From an uncultured Dysgonomonas sp. (GTDB taxonomy: Bacteria; Bacteroidota; Bacteroidia; Bacteroidales; Dysgonomonadaceae), in NCBI GenBank assembly GCA_937995835.1, contig CALKIV010000084.1, forward strand, positions 57,580-121,579: a DNA stretch of 64,000 nucleotides, read 5' to 3'. Positions 37,463 through 46,643 of the stretch are shown here, in pieces. The notes beneath the pieces were generated by a model, which was not told the origin of the DNA, did no database searches, and saw only the letters and a list, made by a program, of their open reading frames with translations. Positions within the stretch are counted from its first letter, which is position 1. Each line of letters begins with the position of its first letter. Position numbers and translations under genes: made by a program.

Positions 37463-38452
37463 ATGAAAATTGACATGATCCTCGATGGATATGTGAGAAC
37501 TGACGAATTACTTCCCAAAGGGGAAGACCTTATAAACGAAATTGCTAGGCTTCGCAAAGAGAAAAATGCTGTTATTTTGGCGCATTATTATCAGTCTGGA
37601 GATATTCAGGATATTGCAGATTATTTAGGTGATAGCCTTCAGCTGGCACAAGCTGCAGAGAAGACCCAAGCAGACATGATTGTGTTTTGTGGAGTGCATT
37701 TTATGGCCGAAACGGCAAAAATACTGAATCCAACAAAGAAAGTTGTACTCCCTGATGCCGATGCAGGCTGCTCTTTGGCAGACTCGTGCAGTGGTGAGGA
37801 AGTGCGAAAAATGAAAGCTAAGCATCCCAATGCGATTGTTATCAGCTATATCAATTGCGATATCACGGTAAAGGCTGAAAGCGATATCATCGTTACTTCG
37901 TCTAACGCAGAGCATATTATCAACAGCATACCCAAGGAACAAGAGATAATTTTTATGCCGGATAAAAATCTAGGAAGCTATCTGAACAAGGTGTGCAACA
38001 GAGAAATGATCCTTTGGGATGGTGTATGTATTGTGCATGAAGCTTTTTCTCTCGAGAAAATAGGGAAGCAAATGCTTGAAAACCCAAATGCCAAACTGAT
38101 AGCTCATCCTGAGAGCAATAAGCCTGTGCTGAATATGGCTGAATTTATTGGAGCTACCTCTAGACTTCTACGTTATGTGGTAGAAAACCCACATGATGAG
38201 TTTATTGTCGCCACTGAGGAAGGTATTCTCCATGAGATGCAAAAACGCGTACCCAACAAAAAACTTATAGCAGCTGCCAGTGAAGATAATACTTGTAACT
38301 GTAGCGAGTGTCACTTCATGAAATTGAACACATTAGAGAAACTCTACCTGTGTATGAAATATGAGCTTCCGGAAATTATTTTGGAAGAAGAACTGCGATT
38401 GAAGGCACTGAAAAGTATAAATAGAATGTTGGAATATTCTAAAAGCTTATAA
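37463..38452 (+). CDS. nadA: Quinolinate synthase
   Basis: A 329-residue cytosolic 4Fe-4S enzyme that condenses iminoaspartate with dihydroxyacetone phosphate to quinolinate, step two of NAD de novo synthesis. Substrate motif AHYYQSGDIQDIADYLGDSL is near residue 40. The three cluster cysteines are in FCGVHFMAETAK (about 85), the region LNKVCNRE (about 178) and CNCSECHFMKLNT (about 276). It opens the nadA-nadB-nadC operon. Confidence 0.96.
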   Translation: MKIDMILDGYVRTDELLPKGEDLINEIARLRKEKNAVILAHYYQSGDIQDIADYLGDSLQLAQAAEKTQADMIVFCGVHFMAETAKILNPTKKVVLPDADAGCSLADSCSGEEVRKMKAKHPNAIVISYINCDITVKAESDIIVTSSNAEHIINSIPKEQEIIFMPDKNLGSYLNKVCNREMILWDGVCIVHEAFSLEKIGKQMLENPNAKLIAHPESNKPVLNMAEFIGATSRLLRYVVENPHDEFIVATEEGILHEMQKRVPNKKLIAAASEDNTCNCSECHFMKLNTLEKLYLCMKYELPEIILEEELRLKALKSINRMLEYSKSL

Positions 38453-38466
38453 TATTTTATCCCTCT

Positions 38467-40014
38467 GTGATGATCCAAACAGATATTTTAGTTGTCGGTT
38501 CGGGAGCCGCCGGCTTGTTTTATGCATTAAAAAGCGCTAATGCTTGCCCCCAAAAGAAAATAACCATTATAACTAAAGCGTCGCCGGACGAATCAAATAC
38601 GAAGTATGCGCAAGGTGGAGTGGCTGTAGTTTTGGATGAAGTTAGAGATAATTTTAAGAATCACATTGCTGATACATTGATTGCCGGAGATGGCTTGTGC
38701 AACCAGCAAGTGGTGGAAATGGTGGTTCAGGATGCTCCTGGGCGTATCTATGATCTGATTGATCTGGGTGTAAATTTTGATCTCGATCTCGAAGGAAAAT
38801 ATGATATGGGACGCGAGGGTGGACATTCGCACCATCGGGTGATTCATCACAAAGACAATACGGGAGAAGCTATTGAGCAGGTTTTGCTCAAAAAAATGGC
38901 AGAACATGCTAATATCTCAGTGCTGGAATATCATGTGGCACTGGAGCTGTTGCTGTCAGACCAAGGAGAATGTATAGGATCAAAGGTTCTGGATCTCAAG
39001 CAGAAAAAGGTTGGCAAAATCTATTCTAAAATCACAGTGTTGGCAACAGGAGGTTGTGGATCGGTTTATGTTAACACTACCAATCCCAGTATCAATACCG
39101 GAGATGGAATAGCCCTTGCATCACGAGCCGGAGCAAAGGTGAGCAATATGCAATTTATTCAGTTTCATCCCACTGTGGGCTATGATAGTATCAGAGGCAA
39201 ACTTCCTCTAGTGACCGAAGCTTTGCGAGGTGCAGGTGCACGATTGAGGAATATCAACAAAGAGCTTTTTATGTCTCGTTATGATGCTAGAGAAGAGCTA
39301 GCCCCACGTGACATCGTTTCCAGAGCGATATATAGCGAAATGGTAGAGCATAAAAGCAAATTTATATATCTTGATTGCACGATGGTGGATAGGGAAAAGC
39401 TGATCGCTCATTTTCCAAATATTTATAAAGATTGCAAAGAGAGAGGTTACGATCTGTTTACGGATCTTTTGCCCATTGTGCCTGCTGCTCACTACCTTTG
39501 TGGGGGGATAGAGGTGGATATGGATGGTAAAACCTCTGTTGATAATTTATTTGCTATTGGTGAATGTTCTAATACGGGGCTTCATGGAGCAAATCGTTTG
39601 GCTTCCAACTCTTTGTTGGAGGCGCTGGTTTATGCTCATCGAGCAGCAATACTGTCGAAGGCGTTACTGGATAACGATAAAAATATAACATCGAAGGATG
39701 AAAACGCCGATGAATGGGGCGAAATTTATTCAGAAGCTTTGCCAGAAATTCCTCAGATTTTAGATGACCTAAATCGTATGATGAGCCAATATGTGGGCAT
39801 CGTGAGAACTCATGAAGGGCTCTTATTGGCTGAAAAACAGCGAGAAGAACTAGAAAGGCGATTTATGGCATTGCCCCAGGTGTTGAAGAATATGACATTG
39901 GAGACACTGGAACTGAGAAATATGCTCGAAGTCTGTAAGATGATTATCAGTGAAAGCATAGCACAAAAGGAAAATAAAGGAACGTTTTATAATATTGATT
40001 TACATGAAATTTGA
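38467..40014 (+). CDS. nadB: L-aspartate oxidase
   Basis: A 515-residue flavoprotein that oxidises L-aspartate to iminoaspartate for NadA. The FAD-binding GSGAAG is at residues 11-16; TKASPDESNTKYAQGGVA (about 36-53) and the succinate-dehydrogenase-like HPT and REELAPRDIVSRAI segments are present. The C-terminal helical domain carries RNMLEV. In anaerobes this family uses fumarate rather than oxygen as acceptor. It begins 14 bases after nadA and overlaps nadC by 11 bases. Confidence 0.96.
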   Translation: MMIQTDILVVGSGAAGLFYALKSANACPQKKITIITKASPDESNTKYAQGGVAVVLDEVRDNFKNHIADTLIAGDGLCNQQVVEMVVQDAPGRIYDLIDLGVNFDLDLEGKYDMGREGGHSHHRVIHHKDNTGEAIEQVLLKKMAEHANISVLEYHVALELLLSDQGECIGSKVLDLKQKKVGKIYSKITVLATGGCGSVYVNTTNPSINTGDGIALASRAGAKVSNMQFIQFHPTVGYDSIRGKLPLVTEALRGAGARLRNINKELFMSRYDAREELAPRDIVSRAIYSEMVEHKSKFIYLDCTMVDREKLIAHFPNIYKDCKERGYDLFTDLLPIVPAAHYLCGGIEVDMDGKTSVDNLFAIGECSNTGLHGANRLASNSLLEALVYAHRAAILSKALLDNDKNITSKDENADEWGEIYSEALPEIPQILDDLNRMMSQYVGIVRTHEGLLLAEKQREELERRFMALPQVLKNMTLETLELRNMLEVCKMIISESIAQKENKGTFYNIDLHEI

Positions 40015-40870
40015 AAAACCTCATTATATAACTGACGAAAGACTGTCGCATTTTATTACCGAAGCTTTGGCTGAGGATGTGGGCAGTGGTGATCACTCTA
40101 CATTGGCTAGTGTTTCTGACGATCTGCAGAGCAGAGCCCATCTCTTGGTAAAGGGAGACTGTGTCTTGGCTGGTGTGGAATTGGCTTCGTTGATTTTTAA
40201 GCATTATGATGAGGGGTTGACCGTTGAGCTGATGAAGCGCGATGGTGACTATGCAGAAGTGGGAGATGTGGTATTCGTAGTCTCAGGAAAGGCTTCTTCT
40301 ATACTGACCGTAGAGCGTTTTGTGCTCAACTGTATGCAGCGTATGAGTGGTATTGCAACCACTACGCATAAGGCTGTGAAGTTGTTAGAAGGTACAAATA
40401 CTCAATTGTTGGACACTCGTAAAACGACTCCTAATTTCCGAATGTTCGAGAAATGGGCTGTGCGTATTGGAGGAGGAACCAACCATCGTTTTGGTCTTTA
40501 TGATATGATTATGTTAAAAGATAATCATGTGGACTATGCAGGGGGGATTGCTTCGGCTGTGGCAAGGACGAAAGAGTACTTGCAACGTACAGGTTTAGAT
40601 CTGAAAATAGAGCTAGAGGTGCGTAATTTGGAGGAAGTAAAAGAGGCATTGGCTGTTGGAGGTGTCGATATTATCATGCTGGATAATATGTCGGTAGAGG
40701 ATATGTCGAGGGCTGTAAAGTTGATTGATGGTCGTGCTCAAACAGAGGCTTCTGGTAACATAACTGCCGATGAATTGGTTAAAATTGCTTCCACTGGTGT
40801 AGATTTTATATCGTCAGGAGCCATCATTTATAATGCTCCCATAGTGGATTTGAGCCTCAAGGCTTTTTGA
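40004..40870 (+). CDS. nadC: Nicotinate-nucleotide pyrophosphorylase (carboxylating)
   Basis: A 288-residue cytosolic enzyme that turns quinolinate and PRPP into nicotinate mononucleotide. Family motifs: EDVGSGDHST (about 19-28), NCMQRMSGIAT, LDTRKTTP (about 134-141), KWAVRIGGGTNHRFGLYD, and IKIELEV-type LKIELEV with IMLDNM. I chose the ATG at 40004, 11 bases inside nadB, over an in-frame TTG at 39995; the overlap points to translational coupling. A weak hairpin (AGCC/GGCT) with T residues overlaps the stop. Confidence 0.95.
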   Translation: MKFEKPHYITDERLSHFITEALAEDVGSGDHSTLASVSDDLQSRAHLLVKGDCVLAGVELASLIFKHYDEGLTVELMKRDGDYAEVGDVVFVVSGKASSILTVERFVLNCMQRMSGIATTTHKAVKLLEGTNTQLLDTRKTTPNFRMFEKWAVRIGGGTNHRFGLYDMIMLKDNHVDYAGGIASAVARTKEYLQRTGLDLKIELEVRNLEEVKEALAVGGVDIIMLDNMSVEDMSRAVKLIDGRAQTEASGNITADELVKIASTGVDFISSGAIIYNAPIVDLSLKAF

Positions 40871-40881
40871 TTTCAGTTTTT

Positions 40882-42399
40882 TCATTTCGTTGCTAATTCA
40901 CTGTGTTCACGAATCACGATGGCTAGTAGCCGTTTAGTCATTTTGGCTTCTATCCAAGCTGTAAAGTTGAATAGCTTCAAGATTTGCTTTTCGTATATAT
41001 CGTTAGATATGTCCTCTAGTTGTGGTTGAAGTTTAGGCCATTCTTTTTCTCTGTTTTTCATCATGCTCTTTCCCTTATTGAAAAATTGAAGCATGACATT
41101 TTCTAGTCGATATGCCTTTGTTGTTTTCGAAATCGATCGTTTGAAGGATCGAACTTCAAATTCATATTCCTCCAGCTCGTCTAGCTCGAAGAGAGTCATC
41201 AGTTTAACTAATCTAATGGTACGATAGAGGGGAACAAACGTGATTTTTTTACTCAAAAATAAAACCTGATTGAGTTTCTGCAATGCTTCATGGTATTGCT
41301 CTTGCCCAAAATGCACTAAGGCAGTGTAAAGTAATATCCCCGATCGAATGTGTGGAGAGAAGAGGTGTTCTTTCTCAAAAATTTCACTCCAGTTGTTTTT
41401 GATTTGCAAGTTTGCCTCCTTGAAATATCCTTTGTCGAGCAATGGAAAAAGTTCATAGATGGCTATGAGGTAGGAGAGGTGGAGCTGAAAATCTTTGAAG
41501 GGATATTCTTTCAACGATTTCAGTTTGTCGATAAAATATTTCATAGAGTCGTATTGTCCCACACTTCTCAAGCTTTCTAAAATACCCTCTAGCACGGCAG
41601 TATAATAGATGGGAGGATTTGCCCAAAAGCTGGTGTTCTTTTCAAATAATTCATTCAGAGCATAATAAGATCGCAGAGCAGATTTGTAATCTCCTACATA
41701 TATAAGGTATGCTGACTGGAAAAGTTGGTGTAGTTTCTTTATCTCAAAGGTTTCGATGTTTGATGTCGTCATGATGCTCATTTCGCTGATGATGAGGTCG
41801 TTCAGACCTTCCACTTGTTTGGTAGAGCGCATGCTCTCTAGGTATAGCATGCGATGGGTCATCAGCTCATGTAGCACTGATTGCTCGTTGATGCGTCGAA
41901 TGATTTTCAATGATTCGTTGATCTGCAAATGTCTATGGAGTAGATCATTCTCGGATGTTTCAGGAAAATTGAGCGTGTGCAAGTATTTTAGTTCCAGACG
42001 TGAGGCTGTCAAAAAGATAAATTCTTCTTCTGCTTTTCGTGCTTTTAGCTTCACTTGATGAAGAATGCTTAAAGCTTCTTCGTACATCGATTTGTCGAAT
42101 AAAACCTGTGCTTTTCCCATTTCGCTGCTTAGGTAGATCGATATATCATTATTTGCTTTTAGGTTCAACAAAATGTCAAGTAAAACCTTATATAGATAGG
42201 TTACCGTTTGATTGAAATTAGTTTTAGGCAATTTCTCCTGAAAAAGGGCTTGCAGTTTTTCAGAGGTGATGTCTTTATTGTTGTTGATCAACTCAAACAA
42301 AAAAGAGTAATCTGTATCTTTTTTATTCAGAGAATAAATCCGTTTTTCGGATTTGCTCATAGAATTAATTAATAATATTAGTGATTCTGGCTTTGACAT
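40882..42399 (-). CDS. Bacteroidota-specific helical-repeat (TPR-like) protein of unknown function
   Basis: A 505-residue protein with no signal peptide or membrane segment, predicted all-helical with TPR-like pairs throughout (for example MYEEALSILHQVKLKARKA, QYHEALQKLNQVLFL). The N-terminus LINSMSKSEKRIYSL followed by a KLF-like FLFELINN region resembles a conserved protein family I know from Bacteroidota, with no assigned role. It is divergent from the ribokinase-led operon, sharing a control region with repeat boxes, so a regulatory link is possible but unproven. No DNA-binding domain is evident. Confidence 0.75.
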   Translation of the reverse strand: MSKPESLILLINSMSKSEKRIYSLNKKDTDYSFLFELINNNKDITSEKLQALFQEKLPKTNFNQTVTYLYKVLLDILLNLKANNDISIYLSSEMGKAQVLFDKSMYEEALSILHQVKLKARKAEEEFIFLTASRLELKYLHTLNFPETSENDLLHRHLQINESLKIIRRINEQSVLHELMTHRMLYLESMRSTKQVEGLNDLIISEMSIMTTSNIETFEIKKLHQLFQSAYLIYVGDYKSALRSYYALNELFEKNTSFWANPPIYYTAVLEGILESLRSVGQYDSMKYFIDKLKSLKEYPFKDFQLHLSYLIAIYELFPLLDKGYFKEANLQIKNNWSEIFEKEHLFSPHIRSGILLYTALVHFGQEQYHEALQKLNQVLFLSKKITFVPLYRTIRLVKLMTLFELDELEEYEFEVRSFKRSISKTTKAYRLENVMLQFFNKGKSMMKNREKEWPKLQPQLEDISNDIYEKQILKLFNFTAWIEAKMTKRLLAIVIREHSELATK

Positions 42400-42432
42400 A
42401 TTCGAGATATTAGACTCTTATCGGTTAACAAT

Positions 42433-42466
42433 GTAAAGATATGATGAAATTCAGAATAAACAGCAA
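42433..42466 (-). promoter_or_regulatory. Promoter of the helical-repeat protein gene
   Basis: Minus strand: TTTG (42466-42463), 22 bases, TATCTTTA (42440-42433), about 34 bases before the ATG. Confidence 0.5.
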
Positions 42467-42487
42467 AAAGTGAATCTAAAAAGGATG

Positions 42488-42590
42488 TTAGAATTATTAT
42501 TATATTCATATAATATGTTTGTTTAAGTCTATTCTAATGTCATTATGGTTCTTTATGTGTTGCCTTATTTATATTTAGAATTATTATTAT
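42488..42590. repeat. Three evenly spaced TTAGAAT boxes, candidate operator
   Basis: A 16-bp perfect direct repeat TTAGAATTATTATTAT occurs at 42488-42503 and 42575-42590. An inverted core ATTCTAA (42531-42537) lies midway, 43 and 44 bases from the flanking cores. The set lies between the two divergent promoters. Confidence 0.5.
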
Positions 42591-42605
42591 GTGCTGTTTT
42601 TGGCT

Positions 42606-42635
42606 TTTGTACATGTTGATAATTCTCTATGTTTA
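42606..42635 (+). promoter_or_regulatory. Promoter of ribose-type operon
   Basis: TTTG (42606-42609), 18 bases, TATGTTTA (42628-42635), followed by a leader of about 50 bases to the ribokinase ATG. Confidence 0.4.
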
Positions 42636-42690
42636 GCTTGTGAATAATACCAATTAACCTTTTAAACCTTAAAAATCAAGAATTATCCGT

Positions 42691-43599
42691 ATGAAAAAGA
42701 TCATTATTATAGGTAGCTGTAACACAGATATGGTTATTAAAACTGCTCGTATACCAGTGCCGGGAGAAACAATAATCGGGGGAACTTTCTTTATGAATCC
42801 CGGAGGCAAGGGTGCTAATCAGGCAGTGGCAGTAGCTCGCCTTGGAGGAGTGGCAACCTTTGTGGCAAAGACTGGTAACGATATGTTTGGTAGGCAGTCT
42901 GTGGATCTCTATCAGTCTGAAAATATCAATACTGACTATGTGTTCTCTGACCCTCAACGCCCTTCAGGTGTGGCTTTGATTTCGGTAGATGCACATGGTG
43001 AAAACAGCATTGTAGTGGCTTCGGGCGCTAATGCTGCACTTTTGCCAAAAGATATTGATCATGCGCGTGAGGCTATAGAGACTTCTAGTTACTTATTGAT
43101 GCAATTGGAGGTGCCGATGGAAACCATCGAATACTCGGCTGATATAGCAAGCAAGAAGGGTGTAAAGATTGTTCTCAATCCAGCTCCTGCAGCTTTCCTA
43201 CCTCAGTCGTTGATCGAAAAACTCTATCTGATTACGCCAAATAAGACAGAAGCAGAAATGCTGACAGGGATCAAAGTGTCAGATGTCGAAAGTGCGAAGA
43301 AAGCCGCCAAAGCTATCAGTGCCAAGGGGGTGGAAAATGTAATCATTACGTTAGGATCAGATGGTTCGGTGGTGAAAGAAAAAGACAACTATTATCATGT
43401 TGAAGCCTACAAGGTGGAAACAGTGGACACAACAGCCGCTGGTGATACGTTTAATGGCGCACTTTGCGTAGCCTTGTCAGAGGGAAAAGAATTGAAAGAG
43501 GCTGTTGAATTCGCAGCTAAGGCTGCCGCATTGAGTGTTACCCGTATGGGGGCACAATCTTCTATTCCGTATAGAAAAGAGGTTCTAAGTTTAGAATAA
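42691..43599 (+). CDS. rbsK: Ribokinase
   Basis: A 302-residue cytosolic PfkB-family kinase, the usual ribokinase length. Motifs: GSCNTDMV at the N-terminus, NPGGKGANQAVAVARLGG (about 36-53), NPAPA (about 171) and DTTAAGDTFNGAL with catalytic base Asp252. It phosphorylates ribose to ribose 5-phosphate, trapping it after import. As the first gene of the operon it is the main clue that the locus yields ribose. A 68-base gap separates it from the SusC gene. Confidence 0.93.
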   Translation: MKKIIIIGSCNTDMVIKTARIPVPGETIIGGTFFMNPGGKGANQAVAVARLGGVATFVAKTGNDMFGRQSVDLYQSENINTDYVFSDPQRPSGVALISVDAHGENSIVVASGANAALLPKDIDHAREAIETSSYLLMQLEVPMETIEYSADIASKKGVKIVLNPAPAAFLPQSLIEKLYLITPNKTEAEMLTGIKVSDVESAKKAAKAISAKGVENVIITLGSDGSVVKEKDNYYHVEAYKVETVDTTAAGDTFNGALCVALSEGKELKEAVEFAAKAAALSVTRMGAQSSIPYRKEVLSLE

Positions 43600-43667
43600 A
43601 CTCTTTTTCGAGAGGAAATTAAGCTTTAAGCTAATTTTATAAAAACATTTTTAATCAGGATCAAACT

Positions 43668-46622
43668 ATGAATTCTAAAACACTCAAAATTGTAAGCTGC
43701 TTGATCATTTTGCTACTCAGTTGTGCAAATATGATGGCAGAGGGGCTGCAAAGCAAAGGCTTTACAGGAACTGTTTATGATGAAAACCGTGACCCACTGA
43801 TTGGGGCAACGGTGAAGGTGAAGGGCGCTCAAGAAGGGTCGATCACCAACGTTGATGGTAAATTTTCTATTAATACTACTGCAGATCAAGCTACTTTGGT
43901 AGTGTCGTATGTAGGTTATATGTCACAAGAAGTGCAAGCCACAGCAGGCAAATCTTTAGACATCTTGATGAAAGAAGACGCTACGATGCTTAGTGAAACT
44001 GTGGTGATTGGGTATGGAACAACCACCAAGAAGGAGATCACAGGATCTGTATCGTCTATCAAAGCTGAAGACTTCAATAAGGGAGTCTATTCAGACGCTT
44101 TGGGGATGTTGCAAGGAAAAGTTGCCGGGCTGTCTATCGTGAAACCCGGAGGCGCTGACCCGATGGCAAAATATGAAATTATTCTCCGTGGTACCAATAC
44201 CTTGATTGGTGCTCAAGAGCCCCTGATCATTGTTGATGGAGTGGTGGGAGAAGATATTCGTAACGTAAACTTTGAGGAAGTGGAGTCGATGGACGTGTTG
44301 AAAGACGGTTCGGCAGCTGCTATCTATGGTACACGTGGTACCAATGGGGTAATCATCATCACTACTCGTCGTGCCAAATCAGGAAAAGCAACAGTAGAGT
44401 ACAGTGGACGTGCCATTGTGCAGGTTGCACCTCGCAAGGTGGAAAGTCTTTCGGCTTCGCAATTCGAAGATGCTATAAAAACATATGCTCCGGATAAGGC
44501 AGGGAGTATTTATGGGGCTCAAACCGATTGGTTTGATGAGATCACACGCACACCTTTTAGCCATCAACATACGGTGACGATAGGTGGAGGAACAGAAACG
44601 CTTTCTCATCGCACATCGTTCAACTTGGAAGAGAGTGAAGGTGTATTGAAAAGAAGCGACTTTAATAGATATATGTTCAGAACAAATATCAATCAAAAAC
44701 TATTTGATGATCGTTTAGATCTTGATCTAAATGCTACTTACTCGCAACGTCGCTACCATAAAGGCAATAAAGATGCATTCAGACAAGCGTTTATCTACAA
44801 TCCTACAGCGCCGATCTATAACGAAGATGGCAGTTACTATGCTGTGCCAAATTCAGGAACAGATTATTACAATCCGGTAGCGATGGTAAACGAGCGTAAT
44901 GCTGATGGAAAAACAAACGACTTTACTGGAAATGTGAGAGCTACTTTCAAGATTATGGAAGGGCTAAACTGGGTAAATTTCTTTACTTATTCTAATTCCG
45001 ATTGGAAGGACAATGATTATAGAACAAGTAAATATCCTTCTTTGACCAGTACGGATGATCAAGGAAATGTAGTAAGACGTAATGGTGAAGCCCAAATAAG
45101 TCATGGCTCTTATCAAAATAAGCAATATGAAATGTTGCTAAACTATTCTAAAAAAATCAACCAACACTCTATACAAGCAGTGGCAGGCTATTCGTACCAA
45201 GAAGAAACCAATGAATCTACAGGATTGGAAAACTCTGAATTCGATACAGATGCTTATGGGGTACATAATATTGGTGGAGGTGATGCTCTGAAAGCCGGTA
45301 CAGCATATATGTCATCTTATAGAGATAAAAATGTGTTAGTAGCATTCATGGGACGTGTGATGTATAACTTCGACGAACGCTATTTGGCTTCAGTGTCACT
45401 CCGTCGTGAAGGTTCATCTCGCTTTGGGTCTAACAACAAGTGGGGATGGTTTCCGGCTGTCAGCTTAGGATGGAGACTGAATGAAGAAGGTTTTATGAAA
45501 GAGCTTGGCTGGTTTAACGACCTCAAACTCCGTGCAGGATACGGTGTTACAGGTAATCAGATGAATGAGAGCTACAGGTCACTTTTCTTATTGAGTCGTG
45601 GAGGATACTTCTATCAAAACGGAAAATGGACAAGCTCATACAAACCAGACTCTAACGCAGAACCAAATCTGAAATGGGAAATGAAACATGAGTATAATGT
45701 CGGTGTAGATTTTTCTATTCTTGGTGGACGCTTAGATGGTACAATAGATGTATACTATCGTCAGGTAAAAGATGCTTTGTATGAATATAAAGTGCCAACA
45801 CCTCCATATTTGCATCCTAAAAAACTGACGAATATTGGAGAAGTTAGCAATCGTGGGGTTGAAATTACTCTTGGTGGTATTCCTGTAAAAACTCGTGACT
45901 TCGAATGGAGCACTAGAGGGGTATTCTCTTTGAATAGAAACAAATTGGTGAATTTGAGTAATTCAGAGTTCAAAACAACTGAAATCTCTACAGGATGGGC
46001 TAGTGGTGATATTGCTGTCGATACTCAAAAACTGATCGAAGGACAGGCTATTGGTGTGTTCTATGGCCCGGTGTGGGTAGGAACCAATGAATTGGGACAA
46101 GATATGTTCAAAAATCAAACTCCTGACGGACAAGTAGCCGGTAAAGATTGGGAAAAGATCGGAACAGCTACTCCCGACTATACACTAGGATGGACCAATA
46201 ATATGAGATACAAAGATTGGGGCTTAAGCTTTGCTTTACGTGCTTCCATTGGTGGAGATGTATTGAACAGCTACCGTATGTATCACGAAAACTGGACGAC
46301 TATTGGACGAAGAAATGTTGTGGAAACACAATATACTGAGACATCAAACTATACAGGAGGTGCAATGTATTCTTCAAAATATGTTGAAGATGCAACATTC
46401 TTGAAGCTAGATAACATTGCCTTGACTTATAATGTGCCTATCAGATGGCCATATATCTCCAAAATGCAATTGTCGTTGACTGCTCAAGATGTGTTCTGTA
46501 TCACAAAATACAAGGGGTTAGATCCTGAAGCAGCGCTTAAAGGACTAGAGCCGGGTATAGAGTCATTGTCATACTATCCACGTACCACTTCTATTATTAT
46601 GGGGGTAAACGTAACTTTCTAA
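43668..46622 (+). CDS. SusC family TonB-dependent transporter (ribose-type locus)
   Basis: A 984-residue outer-membrane transporter. Signal region to about 25, carboxypeptidase-regulatory-like domain (about 33-108), SETVVIGYGTT segment (about 110), plug with EPLIIVDGVVGE and LKDGSAAAIYGTRGTNGV, then beta barrel ending NVTF. No STN domain. It should import ribose-containing ligands with its SusD partner, 21 bases downstream. Confidence 0.95.
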   Translation: MNSKTLKIVSCLIILLLSCANMMAEGLQSKGFTGTVYDENRDPLIGATVKVKGAQEGSITNVDGKFSINTTADQATLVVSYVGYMSQEVQATAGKSLDILMKEDATMLSETVVIGYGTTTKKEITGSVSSIKAEDFNKGVYSDALGMLQGKVAGLSIVKPGGADPMAKYEIILRGTNTLIGAQEPLIIVDGVVGEDIRNVNFEEVESMDVLKDGSAAAIYGTRGTNGVIIITTRRAKSGKATVEYSGRAIVQVAPRKVESLSASQFEDAIKTYAPDKAGSIYGAQTDWFDEITRTPFSHQHTVTIGGGTETLSHRTSFNLEESEGVLKRSDFNRYMFRTNINQKLFDDRLDLDLNATYSQRRYHKGNKDAFRQAFIYNPTAPIYNEDGSYYAVPNSGTDYYNPVAMVNERNADGKTNDFTGNVRATFKIMEGLNWVNFFTYSNSDWKDNDYRTSKYPSLTSTDDQGNVVRRNGEAQISHGSYQNKQYEMLLNYSKKINQHSIQAVAGYSYQEETNESTGLENSEFDTDAYGVHNIGGGDALKAGTAYMSSYRDKNVLVAFMGRVMYNFDERYLASVSLRREGSSRFGSNNKWGWFPAVSLGWRLNEEGFMKELGWFNDLKLRAGYGVTGNQMNESYRSLFLLSRGGYFYQNGKWTSSYKPDSNAEPNLKWEMKHEYNVGVDFSILGGRLDGTIDVYYRQVKDALYEYKVPTPPYLHPKKLTNIGEVSNRGVEITLGGIPVKTRDFEWSTRGVFSLNRNKLVNLSNSEFKTTEISTGWASGDIAVDTQKLIEGQAIGVFYGPVWVGTNELGQDMFKNQTPDGQVAGKDWEKIGTATPDYTLGWTNNMRYKDWGLSFALRASIGGDVLNSYRMYHENWTTIGRRNVVETQYTETSNYTGGAMYSSKYVEDATFLKLDNIALTYNVPIRWPYISKMQLSLTAQDVFCITKYKGLDPEAALKGLEPGIESLSYYPRTTSIIMGVNVTF

Positions 46623-46643
46623 TTAACCAATAATCATTGAGTC

